From contig CAVWJJ010000001.1 of the NCBI GenBank assembly GCA_963755395.1, positions 310,001-374,000 of the forward strand: a DNA stretch of 64,000 bases. Direction: 5' to 3'. Source of the stretch: DAHVFK01 sp963755395. Lineage in GTDB: Bacteria > Pseudomonadota > Gammaproteobacteria > Burkholderiales > SG8-39. The position numbers and the translations under genes are program-made. The notes under the pieces are model-generated. The model was not told the origin of the DNA, did not search any database, and saw only the letters and a program-made list of their open reading frames with translations. This document shows, in pieces, positions 28,220 through 38,352 of the stretch. Position 1 is the first letter of the stretch. Every line of letters starts with the position of its first letter.

Positions 28220-28716
28220 CGCTTCGCCCCCTCGCGTCGCGCTTCGAGCACCGCTTCGATCGCATCGACGATCGCATGGTAGCCGGTGCAGCGGCAGTAG
28301 TTGCCCGACAGGTGCTCGCGAATCTGCTCGCGCGTCGCGTCGGGCCGGTTCTTCACCAGATCCAGCGCGGCCAGCAGCATGCCGGGGGTGCAGAAGCCGC
28401 ACTGCAGCGCGTTGCGCTCGTGGAACGCGCCTTGCAGCGCAGCGAGCTCACCCGAATCGGACAGCCCTTCGATGGTGTCGACCTCGCGGCCGTTCGCCTG
28501 AACCGCCAGCATGAGGCAGCCGCGCACGATTTCGCCGTCGACGCGCAGGGTGCAAGCGCCACACACCCCGTGCTCGCACGCGGTGTGCGAGCCGGTAAGC
28601 CCCATCTCCTCGCGCAGGAAGTCGACCAGGTGCTGGCGCGCCGGCACGCGGCGCGTGACCGACGCACCGTTGAGAACAAACGTGGTATCGATTTCGGTCG
28701 CCGGAGCCTGGCTCAT
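28216..28716 (-). CDS. 2Fe-2S subunit of the molybdenum hydroxylase
   Basis: A 166-residue small subunit with two iron-sulfur domains. The plant-ferredoxin-like CEHGVCGACTLRVDG with a later Cys forms the first cluster; CGFCTPGM and CRCTGYH in the helical second domain form the other. It carries electrons from the molybdenum site to FAD. The start is ATG 28716 with GGAGG close upstream. It is encoded between the FAD and molybdopterin subunits, a common order for this enzyme class. Confidence 0.93.
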   Translation of the reverse strand: MSQAPATEIDTTFVLNGASVTRRVPARQHLVDFLREEMGLTGSHTACEHGVCGACTLRVDGEIVRGCLMLAVQANGREVDTIEGLSDSGELAALQGAFHERNALQCGFCTPGMLLAALDLVKNRPDATREQIREHLSGNYCRCTGYHAIVDAIEAVLEARREGAKR

Positions 28717-28729
28717 CGCGCCTCCGCGG

Positions 28730-29584
28730 TCATCGCATCAGGGCCGCGAGCGCGCGGCCGGTCAGCGCGCGCGCCAGGTGCAGCTTGGTCGCGGCCGAGT
28801 GGTAGAGATCCGGCGACGGATCGAGATCGTCGCCCAGCGCGGCCTGCGTCGCGGCGACCGTCTGCGGGCCGTAAGCCTTGCCCTCGATCGACGCCGCCGC
28901 GCGGTGCGCACGCACCGGCGTTGCGCCGACCCCCAGATAGGCCAACCGCAGGTCGGACACCGTGCCCCGATCGATGCGCGCGTGCGCAGCCACGCCGACG
29001 ATCGCATAGTCGCCGTGCCGGCGCGCGAGCTCGACGAACGCGGAGCGGTAGCCGGGCTCGAGCAACGGGAACTCCGCTGCCAGCAGCAGCTCGCCGGGTC
29101 CCAGCGCGGTGCTGTACAGGGCGCGGAAGAAGTCACGCGCCGCCACGCGCCGCTCGCCGCCTGCGCCGCCGATCACGAGCGTGGCGTCGAGCGCGAGCGC
29201 GCAGGCAGGATATTCCGCCGCGGGATCGGCCAGCGCGAGCGACCCGCCCAGGGTCCCCACGTTGCGGATCGCCACGTGCGCCACATGCACCACCGCCTGG
29301 GCGAGCAGCGGCACGTGCCGCGCCACCTCGGCCGAGCGCTCGATTTCGCGGTGCCGCGTCAGGGCGCCGATGCGCAGCGCACCGCTCTGCACTCGGATGC
29401 CCGAGAGCTCCTTCAGTCCGGTGATGTCCACCAGCAGCTCGGGCGAGGACAGCCGCATGTTGAGCGTAGCGAGGAGGCTCTGCCCACCGGCGAGCACGCG
29501 CGCGGCCTCCCCATGCCGCTCGAGCAGCGCAAGCGTCTCCGCGAGCGAATCCGGGCGCGCGTAGGCAAACGACGGCGCTTTCAT
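28730..29584 (-). CDS. FAD-binding subunit of the molybdenum hydroxylase (CoxM-like)
   Basis: A 284-residue FAD subunit. It has VLAGGQSLLATLNMR near residue 36 and NVGTLGGSLALADPAAEYPA near residue 105, both flavin-contacting motifs of the PCMH-type FAD domain, and a CO_deh_flav_C-type C-terminal domain. It accepts electrons from the 2Fe-2S subunit encoded 13 nt downstream. It is the first gene of the three-gene operon, starting ATG 29584, 23 nt after the recX stop. Confidence 0.92.
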   Translation of the reverse strand: MKAPSFAYARPDSLAETLALLERHGEAARVLAGGQSLLATLNMRLSSPELLVDITGLKELSGIRVQSGALRIGALTRHREIERSAEVARHVPLLAQAVVHVAHVAIRNVGTLGGSLALADPAAEYPACALALDATLVIGGAGGERRVAARDFFRALYSTALGPGELLLAAEFPLLEPGYRSAFVELARRHGDYAIVGVAAHARIDRGTVSDLRLAYLGVGATPVRAHRAAASIEGKAYGPQTVAATQAALGDDLDPSPDLYHSAATKLHLARALTGRALAALMR

Positions 29585-29606
29585 GCGGGGCCTCCTCCGC
29601 TGGGTG

Positions 29607-30048
29607 TCAGCCGATTATAACGACGCGGCGGATCACCTCGTGCGAAAAGCCGCGTCCCTGCAGGAAGCGAGCACGCCTGGCGCGCTCTTCGAGCGTTGTG
29701 GCGGGGACAGCGTACTTGCGATGCAGGATCTCCCGCGCGCGCTCGATTTCGCCGGCGCTCGCGCCGGCAGTGGCGCTCGCGGCCGTCTGTTCGGCGACCC
29801 CCTTGGTGCGCAGGTCGTGGGCGATGCGCGCGGCACCGTACTTGCGCGCAAGCTGGCGCGCCCGCGCCTCGGCGTAGCGCTCGTCGGAGAGCTGCTTCTT
29901 TTGCTCGAGCTCGTCGAGCAGGCACTCGAGCGCCGCAGCCGATTCGGCTCGTGGCGCTAGCTTGCGCGAGAGTTCGGCCCGCGAATGCTCGCGCCGCGCC
30001 AGCAGGCGCAGCGCTCGCGCCCTGAGCTCCGCCGCCGAGTCCGGCTCT

Positions 30049-30074
<26 letters not shown>
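29607..30074 (-). CDS. recX: RecX regulatory protein, no canonical start codon
   Basis: A continuous minus-strand frame encodes a RecX protein: ELRARALRLLARREHSRAEL, then DERYAEARARQLARKYGAAR and at the end RARFLQGRGFSHEVIRRVV. This is the expected helical-repeat family and length (about 150 residues), and it directly follows recA, as in many proteobacteria. RecX binds RecA filaments and limits RecA activity. The frame contains no ATG, GTG or TTG between the preceding TAG in the recA tail and the conserved part. The best candidate is CTG at 30074, with AGGAG 7 nt upstream, overlapping recA by 26 nt. An ATG at 30052 is out of frame. Either a CTG start or an unseen indel is involved. Confidence 0.85.
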
Positions 30075-31116
<1,042 letters not shown>

Positions 31117-31179
31117 CGTGTACCTCTTCTTGTGTGCGCCGGCATCTGCGGCGGGCGATCCCCGGGCCGGCACCGAGTA

Positions 31180-31195
31180 CTGTATAAACGTCCAT
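31180..31195 (-). promoter_or_regulatory. Possible degenerate LexA half-site upstream of recA
   Basis: On the minus strand the sequence is ATGG-N8-ACAG against the consensus CTGT-N8-ACAG. The right half is perfect and the left half matches 2 of 4 bases. It overlaps a TATACA that could serve as a recA -10 region, about 65 nt before the ATG. The position is right for SOS control, but the match is weak. Confidence 0.3.
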
Positions 31196-31283
31196 GCATT
31201 GTAATGGTTGACGGCGGCGTGTCAACGGCGTCGGTGTAACATTGCCCATTCCTCAATCGGCACAATTAGTTGGGAGACGGACG

Positions 31284-32156
31284 ATGGCGAAACTCGCATT
31301 TCTCGGACTGGGCGTGATGGGCTATCCGATGGCTGGCCACCTGCTGAAGAAGGGCGGCCACGAGGTGACGGTGTACAACCGCACCGGCGCCAAGTCCGCG
31401 CAGTGGGCCAAGGAATACGGCGGCAAGAGCGCCCCCACCCCGCGCGAGGCGGCCAGGGATTGCGACCTGGTGCTGATGTGCGTCGGCAACGACGAAGACG
31501 TCCGCTCGGTGGTCTTCGGCAGCGACGGCGCCCTGGCGGGCATGAAGAAGGGCTCGATCCTGGTCGATCACACCACGGCTTCGGCCATCATCGCGCGCGA
31601 GCTTGACGCCAAGTGCAAGGAAAAGGGCATCGGCTTTGTCGACGCGCCGGTCTCGGGCGGACAGGCAGGCGCGGTCAACGGTCAGCTCGGGATCATGTGC
31701 GGCGGCGACGAAGCGACCTTTGCCAAGGCGAAACCCGTGCTCGACCTTTACGCCAAAATATGCGCCCTGATCGGCCCCGCGGGCAGCGGGCAGCTCACCA
31801 AGATGGTGAACCAGATCGCGATCGTCGGCATCCTCCAGGGCTTGTCGGAAGCGCTCAATTTCGGCAAGAACGCCGGCCTGGACATGGAGAAGGTGATCGG
31901 CGTCATCTCCAAGGGCGCGGCGCAGTCCTGGCAGCTCGAGAACCGCTGGAAGACCATGGTCGAGGGCAAGTTCGAGGGCTTCGGATTCGCCAGCGACTGG
32001 ATGCGTAAGGACCTCAACATCGCGCTCGCGGAAGCGAAGAAGAACGGCTCGTTCATGCCCGGCACCGCGCTCATCGAGCAGTACTACGGCCGCGTCAATG
32101 CTCGCGGCGGCGGCCGCTGGGACAACACCGCGCTGATCACCCTGCTCGCGAAGTAG
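31284..32156 (+). CDS. NAD(P)-dependent beta-hydroxyacid dehydrogenase (GarR/GlxR-like)
   Basis: A 290-residue protein of the same family as the enzyme at 24478 but a distinct paralogue. It has LAFLGLGVMGYPMAGHLLKK (Rossmann), FVDAPVSGGQAGAVNGQLG (substrate loop) and GSGQLTKMVNQIAIVGILQG, containing the catalytic Lys. The pattern is closest to tartronate-semialdehyde reductase or 3-hydroxyisobutyrate dehydrogenase. The start is ATG 31284 with GGGAGACGG upstream. It is divergent from recA and convergent with an MFS gene, apparently monocistronic. Substrate uncertain. Confidence 0.88.
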   Translation: MAKLAFLGLGVMGYPMAGHLLKKGGHEVTVYNRTGAKSAQWAKEYGGKSAPTPREAARDCDLVLMCVGNDEDVRSVVFGSDGALAGMKKGSILVDHTTASAIIARELDAKCKEKGIGFVDAPVSGGQAGAVNGQLGIMCGGDEATFAKAKPVLDLYAKICALIGPAGSGQLTKMVNQIAIVGILQGLSEALNFGKNAGLDMEKVIGVISKGAAQSWQLENRWKTMVEGKFEGFGFASDWMRKDLNIALAEAKKNGSFMPGTALIEQYYGRVNARGGGRWDNTALITLLAK

Positions 32157-32180
32157 CGCCTGGGGCCTGACCGGCCCGGC

Positions 32181-33425
32181 CTAGCGTGCGCGCTGCAGCT
32201 TGAGAGTCGCCAGGGGCCCGAGCGCGGCGCCCAGTCCCAGCGTCGCCCAGGCGACGCCCCAGGCGTGGGGGTCGGCGACCTCCTTGCCCCCGCCGGCGAG
32301 GTCGAGCGCCCAGCCGAACACCACCGGGCTGACCACGCCGGCGCCGAAGCCGATCGCCGAGCGGACCGAGAACGCGACGCCGACCTGGTGCGGGGGAACG
32401 CTCTCGGCCAGCAGCGTCGAATGGGTAGACGAATCCGCGATGGCCGAGAAGTTGTAGACGCAGGCGAGCAGCACCAGCAGCGCCGCGGGCGCGTTGATCA
32501 GCCAGCCGATCGAGAACGAAAGCACCAGGCTCACGCACGACCAAAGCAGGATCGTTTCGGTGCGGCCCCAGCGGTCCGCCATGGTGCCGCCGAGGATGCT
32601 GCCGCCGATGTTCGCGACGTAGGTCACCGCGGCGAGCGCGAGCGCCGCCGTGGCCGCAGCCTGAGCACCCTCCCCGCCCGCGGTGAGCGCCGCGGTGAGG
32701 AAGGCCGGCAGCCAGGCCCACAAGCCGAGCAGCTCCCAGTTGTGGCAGGTGTAGCCCAGGATCGACAGCATGCCGCGCCGGTTTGCGAGCACCGCGGGCA
32801 GTGCCGCGAGCGCCCCCTGTCCGGCGGGGCGCGGGTGCACCACGTTCGGCGTCGCGCGCACCGCGAACAGGGCGACGAACCAGGAAAGCAGCGGCAACAC
32901 CGCGATCGCGCCGAGCGCGGCGCGCCACCCTGCGAAGCCGAGCACCACCCCGGCGAGCCCCAGCGCCAGCGCGTAGCCGGCGCTGGAGGCGCCGATGAGG
33001 AATCCCATGGCGCACCCGCGCCGCGCGCGCTCGACGTGCTCGTTCACCAGACCGAGCGCCGGAGTGTAGGTCCCGCCCTGGCACAGCCCGGTCAGCAAGT
33101 GCAGCCAGTAGGCCGACCAGAACCCATGCGCGAAGACCACGAACAGCAGCGGCGTCGTCCATGCTGCGATGCCGGTGACCAAATACGCCCGCCGAGCGCC
33201 GAAGTGATCTGCGATGAAGCCGACCCCGAACAGCGAAACCAGGTAACCGAGGTGGAACGCAGACTGAATCAGCCCCGCCTCGCGCCCCGACAGGCCCCAG
33301 TCGTGCTGCGTGAGGGGCAGGACCGCTGAATAGGCAACGAACCAGGTTGCCGCAAGCATGCGGCTCGCGCACAACATCGCGAGCCACACGCCCGAGCCGG
33401 GCGCGGGCCCCGCGCGCCAGCTCAC
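32181..33425 (-). CDS. Major facilitator superfamily transporter
   Basis: A 414-residue protein with twelve predicted membrane segments. It starts at GTG 33425, which overlaps the stop of the radical-SAM gene as GTGA. The loop between helices 2 and 3 reads GFIADHFGARRAYL, the MFS signature; the half-repeat shows GTMADRWGRTETIL between helices 8 and 9. No ligand-specific motif is evident. Translational coupling to the AmmeMemoRadiSam enzyme is notable because that system has no defined substrate; this transporter may export or import the relevant metabolite. The direction of transport is unknown. Confidence 0.88.
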   Translation of the reverse strand: MSWRAGPAPGSGVWLAMLCASRMLAATWFVAYSAVLPLTQHDWGLSGREAGLIQSAFHLGYLVSLFGVGFIADHFGARRAYLVTGIAAWTTPLLFVVFAHGFWSAYWLHLLTGLCQGGTYTPALGLVNEHVERARRGCAMGFLIGASSAGYALALGLAGVVLGFAGWRAALGAIAVLPLLSWFVALFAVRATPNVVHPRPAGQGALAALPAVLANRRGMLSILGYTCHNWELLGLWAWLPAFLTAALTAGGEGAQAAATAALALAAVTYVANIGGSILGGTMADRWGRTETILLWSCVSLVLSFSIGWLINAPAALLVLLACVYNFSAIADSSTHSTLLAESVPPHQVGVAFSVRSAIGFGAGVVSPVVFGWALDLAGGGKEVADPHAWGVAWATLGLGAALGPLATLKLQRAR

Positions 33426-34511
33426 GCCACCGCGCGCGCGAGACGGACGGGGATCCGGCGTGGCCCGAACGGCTTGCCGAACTTCTGGTACCTGCCGGCC
33501 AGCTGCGTGCCGCAGAAGCGGCAATGGCCGTCGTCGGTCAGGTGATAACCCCGGATGTCGTACCAGTCGCGCACGATGACGGCATTCTCGCACGACGGGC
33601 AATAGGTCGAGCCACCGGTCTCGTCATGGACGTTGCCGGTATAGACGTAGTTCAGGCCGGCGCGGCGCGCGATGTCGCGCGCGCGCGTAAGTGTCGCCGC
33701 GGGCGTCGCCGGGACGTCGCGCATCTTCCAGTCCGGGTGAAAAGCGGTGAAATGCAGCGGAACGTTCCGGCCAAGGTTCTGCGCGATCCACCTGCACTCG
33801 GCCTCGATCTCGGCGTCGGAATCGTTCTTCCCGGGAATCAGCAGCGTGGTGATCTCGGTCCAGACGTCGGTTTCCTTGCGCCAGATAGACCAGCGTATCG
33901 AGCACCGGCTGCAGGTGCGCGCCGGTGAGTTTGAAGTAAAACTCGTCGGTGAACGCCTTCAGGTCGACATTGGCGGCGTCCATTCTCGAATAGAACTCGC
34001 GCCGCGGCTCGGGATGGATATAGCCCGCGGTGACGGCCACGGTCTTCACGCCCCTGGCATGGCAGGCGTCGGCCACGTCCATCGCGTACTCGGCGAAGAT
34101 CACCGGGTCGTTGTAGGTGAACGCAACGCTCTTGCAGCCCAGGCGCAGCGCGGAGTCGGCGATCGCCTGCGGCGCGGCCTGGTCCATCAAGGTATCCATC
34201 TCGCGCGATTTGGAGATGTCCCAGTTCTGGCAGAACTTGCACGCCAGGTTGCAGCCCGCGGTGCCGAACGACAGCACGCTCGAGCCCGGATAGAACTGGT
34301 TGAGCGGCTTCTTCTCGATCGGATCGACGCAGAAGCCCGACGAGCGGCCGTAGGTGGTGAGCACCATCTTGCCGCCCTGCATCTTTCGCACGAAGCAGGC
34401 GCCGCGCTGGCCTTCGTGCAGCTTGCAGTCGCGCGGGCACAGGTCGCACTGGATGCGCCCGTCCCCGAGCGCGTGCCACCAGCGTCCGGGATGGCTGGAT
34501 TCGGCGATCAT
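33422..34511 (-). CDS. amrS: AmmeMemoRadiSam system radical SAM enzyme (one frameshift)
   Basis: About 362 residues once a surplus base near 33877 is removed. The N-terminal part starts ATG 34511 and carries CDLCPRDCKLHEGQRGACF and the radical-SAM cluster motif AGCNLACKFCQNWDIS (C-x3-C-x2-C). It breaks after LDTLVYLA and resumes as KETDVWTEITTLLIPG, ending in a cysteine-rich tail with CPSC and CRFCG pairs. This layout matches the AmrS family always found with MEMO1- and AMMECR1-type proteins; its reaction is unknown. It lies 1 nt from the fused MEMO1-AMMECR1 gene and overlaps the MFS gene. Confidence 0.9.
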
Positions 34512-34512
34512 G

Positions 34513-35874
34513 CTAGTCGGAGAAGTCGGCTTCGCGCCATTTCACGACCTCGTAGCGCCAAACGTTGCACTGCACGAGCGGCGTGTCCGCGGCCAGCCCC
34601 GCCTTGCGCTTGAGCTCCTGCATGAAGCGACGCCGGTCGGGCAGGCTGTCCCACACCTGCGGTAGGAAGGTCCCGCGCCGGCCGCGGTGCTCGAGGATCA
34701 CCCCGTCCACGCCGGGCCGCAGCCGCCCGAGCAAATCGATCTCGTCGCGGAATTCGGCCTTCTCCGGCGCGGAAAGCAGCGACACCTCGGCCGCGACGCG
34801 CGGCCATTCCTGCAGCGTGAGGGAGGCGAAGCGAGGGTCGCGGAAAGCCGCGTTCTCGGCGTTCGCCGCGACGTCGTGTCCGAGCGGCCGGTGCGCCTGC
34901 AGGCTGCCGATGCAGCCGCGCAGCGCCCCGTCGATGGTGAGCGTGACGAAGCTGGCCCCCGGTTGCGCCAGCCACGCGGGATGATCGAGCCGCGGCGCCG
35001 CTGCCTGGCCCAGCTGGCGCCCGATCGCGCCGCGCGCGATGCCGAGCAGGGTGCGCCCTTGCTCCTCGCGCGACGGCGCCCCGCCGGCTTGGTAGAGCGC
35101 AAACGACGAGTAGCCGACCACGCGCGTGCGGTCGCCCGCGGTGTCGCCTGAATTGCAGGCCGCGAGCAGCCGGATCGACAGCCCCTTGGCGCGCGCGACG
35201 CGCAGCAGGCCATTGAGTGGCGTCGCCCCGCAAGCCTGCTCGTGATTCAGGTCGTCAGCGAGCGAGGCGATGCGCGCGAGCGTCGCCCCGTCGATTCGCT
35301 TGGCCTCCTGATAGCTGTGGTAATGCGAGAGGTCGGTGCTCAGCACGAACAGCGTTTCCCGCCCGCCCCAGAGCCGCTCGATGACGCCGGCCACCTCGGC
35401 GACGCTCGCGTCGCCCACCGCCAGGGGGACAAGCGAAAAGCTGCCGAGGACATTCTGCAGGAACGGCAGTTGCACCTCGAGCGAGTGCTCCATCGCATGC
35501 GCCGCGGCGCTGGTCACCACCTGCGGCAGGCCGGCGAGCGCGCGCACCGCGTCCGCGTCGACCGGGATGCTGCCGAGCGGGGTATGGAACGCGTCTGCGC
35601 CGGGCAGCGCGAGGCCGCGCACGGGAACGCGGTGCACCGGCCCGAGCAACACCACTCGCGTCACGACCCCTCGGGCGACCGCAAGCTCGGAGTAGGCGCG
35701 TCCCGCCACTGCGCCCGAATAGACATAGCCGGCGTGCGGAACGATGAGCGCCTTCGGAATCTCTTTCGCTTCGTCCGCAGTCGCGGCGAGAAACTCGCCG
35801 AGCTGCGCAGCAAGGGCCTGGGGGTTACCCGGATAGAAGGCGCCTGCGACGGCTGGGGGTCGGATGGTGGCCAT
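34513..35874 (-). CDS. amrBA: AmmeMemoRadiSam fusion protein: MEMO1 domain + AMMECR1 domain
   Basis: A 453-residue fusion. Residues about 4-265 form a MEMO1-like domain of the class III dioxygenase fold, with AVAGAFYPGNPQALA, LIVPHAGYVYSG, EHSLEVQLPFLQNVL and LSTDLSHYH; the histidines match the family's pocket. Residues about 275-450 form an AMMECR1 domain with FVTLTIDGALRGCIGSLQAH, ending RYEVVKWRE. In many bacteria these are separate proteins (B and A) accompanying the radical-SAM enzyme; here they are one chain, upstream of it by 1 nt. The start is ATG 35874. Biochemical role unknown throughout the family. Confidence 0.92.
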   Translation of the reverse strand: MATIRPPAVAGAFYPGNPQALAAQLGEFLAATADEAKEIPKALIVPHAGYVYSGAVAGRAYSELAVARGVVTRVVLLGPVHRVPVRGLALPGADAFHTPLGSIPVDADAVRALAGLPQVVTSAAAHAMEHSLEVQLPFLQNVLGSFSLVPLAVGDASVAEVAGVIERLWGGRETLFVLSTDLSHYHSYQEAKRIDGATLARIASLADDLNHEQACGATPLNGLLRVARAKGLSIRLLAACNSGDTAGDRTRVVGYSSFALYQAGGAPSREEQGRTLLGIARGAIGRQLGQAAAPRLDHPAWLAQPGASFVTLTIDGALRGCIGSLQAHRPLGHDVAANAENAAFRDPRFASLTLQEWPRVAAEVSLLSAPEKAEFRDEIDLLGRLRPGVDGVILEHRGRRGTFLPQVWDSLPDRRRFMQELKRKAGLAADTPLVQCNVWRYEVVKWREADFSD

Positions 35875-35906
35875 CTTAATTAGATGGGGGCGTTGCTACC
35901 CGACTT

Positions 35907-36413
35907 CTAGACCCGCGCCGCGCCCCCGTCAAGCCACTCGACCAGGCCCTGCAGTGCGCGCAGCACCGACTGGCGCCGCACTTTCTCCCGGTCCCCGGTG
36001 AAATGGCGTGTTTCGCTTCGGACCGCGCCGCTGCGGTCGACCCAGGCGAAGCAGACCATTCCCACCGGCTTGGCGGGCGTACCGCCGCTCGGCCCGGCCA
36101 CGCCGGTCACCGCCAGCGCGAGCGTGCCATGGCTCGCGGCGAGCGCGCCGAGCGCCATTTCACGCGCGGTCTCCTCGCTCACTGCCCCATGGCGCGCGAG
36201 CGTCTCGGCGCGCACCCCGATCAGCTCCTGCTTGGCCTCGTTGGAATAGGTGACGAAGCCGCGTTCGAACCACTCGGAGCTGCCCGCGACGGAGGTCACG
36301 ACCTGCGCCACCCAGCCCCCGGTGCACGATTCGGCGCTCACCAGGCGCTCTCCGCGCTCCCTGAGACGGCTGCCGGCCACGGCTCCCAGCGTGTTCAGCG
36401 GGTCGGTCGCCAT
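35907..36413 (-). CDS. cinA: CinA-family nicotinamide-nucleotide amidase
   Basis: A 168-residue CinA C-terminal-domain protein (PncC type), starting ATG 36413, which overlaps the pgpA stop as TGATG. LVSAESCTGGWVAQVVTSVAG carries the catalytic Ser/Thr region, and ALAVTGVAGPSGGTPAKPVG is the second conserved block. It deamidates nicotinamide mononucleotide to nicotinate mononucleotide, recycling NMN from DNA ligase. The length is normal for a stand-alone amidase. It is last in a thiL-pgpA-cinA run. Confidence 0.92.
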   Translation of the reverse strand: MATDPLNTLGAVAGSRLRERGERLVSAESCTGGWVAQVVTSVAGSSEWFERGFVTYSNEAKQELIGVRAETLARHGAVSEETAREMALGALAASHGTLALAVTGVAGPSGGTPAKPVGMVCFAWVDRSGAVRSETRHFTGDREKVRRQSVLRALQGLVEWLDGGAARV

Positions 36414-36902
36414 CAGCTCAGCAGCCTGTGCGCGATCGCGAGCACGAGGAGCGTATAACCCGCCGCGAGCACGTCGTCGAACATGACCCCGAAGCCGCCC
36501 TTGAAGCGGCGCTCGAAATAGCGGATCGGCGGCGGCTTGACCACGTCGAAGGCGCGGAAGACGAAGAACGCCGCGATCTGCCAGCCGAGTGCTTGCGGGA
36601 TGACCGCGAGCACGGCGAGCATCGCGACCACCTCGTCCCACACCATCCCGCCGTGATCGGCGATACCGAGGTGCCGTCCGGTAACCGAGCAGGCCCAGAC
36701 CCCAGCGGCGAAAAAGAGCGCAACCAGGATCCAGAACAGCGGCGCCGGGTAAGCGTCACCGAGCTGCCACCAGAGCGGGAACGCAAGCAGCGGTGCCAAA
36801 AGTCCCCGGCGCGAAGCGCACGAGGCCGACGCCGAAGCCGAACGCAAGGAAGTGCGCCGGATGCGCAAAAACGAAACCCGCTCGGGGCCGGAAGATCATC
36901 AT
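36413..36902 (-). CDS. pgpA: Phosphatidylglycerophosphatase A (one frameshift)
   Basis: About 162 residues once a surplus base near 36791 is removed. The N terminus (ATG 36902) reads MMIFRPRAGFVFAHPAHFL and RFAPGTFGT. After the break it resumes LLAFPLWWQLGD and continues with DHGGMVWDEVVAM and FRAFDVVKPPPIRYFERRFK, the signature of PgpA. It removes the phosphate from phosphatidylglycerophosphate in the inner membrane, completing phosphatidylglycerol synthesis. It overlaps thiL upstream by 4 nt and cinA downstream by 1 nt, so the three are translationally coupled. Confidence 0.9.
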
Positions 36903-37858
36903 GGGCGAAAGTGGTCGAAGCCGGCGGCCTGCGGCATGGTGCGGCCCGCGGCGTCGAGCAGCTCGAGCAGCGTCCCGCCGGCGTGAATCGTGCCGACGCG
37001 GGTAAGCGCGAGGCCGAGCTCCGCGGCGAGTGCGGCCAGCTCGGTCCGCCGCGCCGGCGCCGCTGTGAACAGCAGCTCGTAGTCGTCACCCCCGGAGAGT
37101 ACGCAGTCGGCCTCCAGCCCCGGGTCGGCGAGGGCCGCCAACGCCGCCGGCCGCGGCAGGCTGGCGTAATGAACCCGGGCGCTCACTCCGGAGCGCTCTA
37201 GCACGTGCCGCAGGTCGCCGGCGAACCCGTCCGAGATGTCGATTGCGCTGCTTGCGATGCCGCGCAGCCGCCCGCCGAGCGCCACGCGCGGCTCCGGTAC
37301 GTTCAGGCGTCGCGCGGCGTGGGCCGCATCCTGCTGCCCCAGCTTCACCCGGCCCCGGCTGTGCGCCAGCGCGAGCGCTGCGCCGCCGAGCTCGCCTGAG
37401 ACCCAGATGTCGTCTTCCGGCCGCGCCCCCGAGCGCAGCAGCGCTTGCCCTTCGGGAACCTCGCCCAGGATGGTGACCGCGATCACCAGGCTTCCGCGCG
37501 CGGTGTCGCCGCCGATCAGGTCGACCCCGCAGCGCTCGGCGAGCGCGTACCACCCCGCCGTGAAGGCTGCCAGCCAGGCTTCATCGGCCTGCGGCAGGGC
37601 GAGCGCGAGCGTCGCCCAGCGCGGTTCCGCGCCCATCGCAGCCATGTCGGACAGATTTACCGCTAGCGCCTTGTGGCCGAGCGAACGCGGATCGGCTCCA
37701 ACGGCGAAATGGCGGCCTTCCAGCAGCATGTCGGTGGAAACCGCCAGCGCCATGCCGGGCCCGGGCTTCACCAGGGCGGCGTCGTCGCCTACCCCGAGCA
37801 CCACGCTGCGCGAGGGACGGTCGAAATAGCGCCGGATCAGCTCGAACTCGGAAAGCAT
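36899..37858 (-). CDS. thiL: Thiamine-monophosphate kinase
   Basis: A 319-residue ThiL. It has SEFELIRRYF at the start, GVGDDAALV, AVSTDMLLEGRHF, NLSDMAAMGAEPRW and DLIGGDTARG, the metal/ATP-binding aspartates of the AIR-synthase-like fold, and later AIDISDGFAGDL and LSGGDDYELLF. It phosphorylates thiamine monophosphate to the active diphosphate. The start is ATG 37858. A TACACT sequence 8 nt upstream could give a near-leaderless transcript, and no Shine-Dalgarno sequence is visible. Confidence 0.95.
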   Translation of the reverse strand: MLSEFELIRRYFDRPSRSVVLGVGDDAALVKPGPGMALAVSTDMLLEGRHFAVGADPRSLGHKALAVNLSDMAAMGAEPRWATLALALPQADEAWLAAFTAGWYALAERCGVDLIGGDTARGSLVIAVTILGEVPEGQALLRSGARPEDDIWVSGELGGAALALAHSRGRVKLGQQDAAHAARRLNVPEPRVALGGRLRGIASSAIDISDGFAGDLRHVLERSGVSARVHYASLPRPAALAALADPGLEADCVLSGGDDYELLFTAAPARRTELAALAAELGLALTRVGTIHAGGTLLELLDAAGRTMPQAAGFDHFRP

Positions 37859-37911
37859 CGCCCGCCAGTGTATCGCGGCCCGCGCGCCGGCCGGCGGCGC
37901 CGCGCCCGCGC

Positions 37912-38352
37912 TCAGGCCATCTGCCGCGCCCGCGCGACCTCGGCCGGGCGCAGCTGGGCGGCGAGCTTCTCGAGCACGCCGTTGACGAAGCGATGCCCCT
38001 CGGCGCCGCCGAAGCTCTTGCCGAGCTCGATCGCCTCGTTGACCACTACCTTGAACGGCGTCTCGGGGTGCGCCATCAACTCGAGCGCGCCGATGTACAG
38101 GATCGCTCGCTCCACCGGCGAGAGCCGGCCGAACGAGCGCCCGGTGACGCAGGGCAGCAACAGCGCCTCGAGCTCCGCCGCGCGACTGAGCACGCCGCCT
38201 ACCAGCTCCTCGGCCAACAGCTTATCGCAGCGATCGAAACCCTCCAGCGCCTTCGCCTGCTCGAGGATCTCGCGCGCATCGCCGCCGGCAAGCTGCCACG
38301 TGTAGAGCGCCTGCAGGGCGATTTCGCGCGCGCGGCGCCGATAACTCTTCAT
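37912..38352 (-). CDS. nusB: Transcription antitermination factor NusB
   Basis: A 146-residue all-helical NusB. It opens RRRAREIALQALYTWQLAGG and carries PVERAILYIGALELMAHPET and the C-terminal FVNGVLEKLAAQLRP. It binds boxA RNA with NusE (S10) in rRNA antitermination. It starts at ATG 38352, overlapping the end of ribH by 4 nt, the usual ribH-nusB arrangement in proteobacteria. Confidence 0.95.
   Translation of the reverse strand: MKSYRRRAREIALQALYTWQLAGGDAREILEQAKALEGFDRCDKLLAEELVGGVLSRAAELEALLLPCVTGRSFGRLSPVERAILYIGALELMAHPETPFKVVVNEAIELGKSFGGAEGHRFVNGVLEKLAAQLRPAEVARARQMA

Noticed and set aside
29581..29925. 115-codon minus-strand ORF overlapping recX
   Set aside because: A different frame from the conserved RecX translation, Arg-rich and without motifs.
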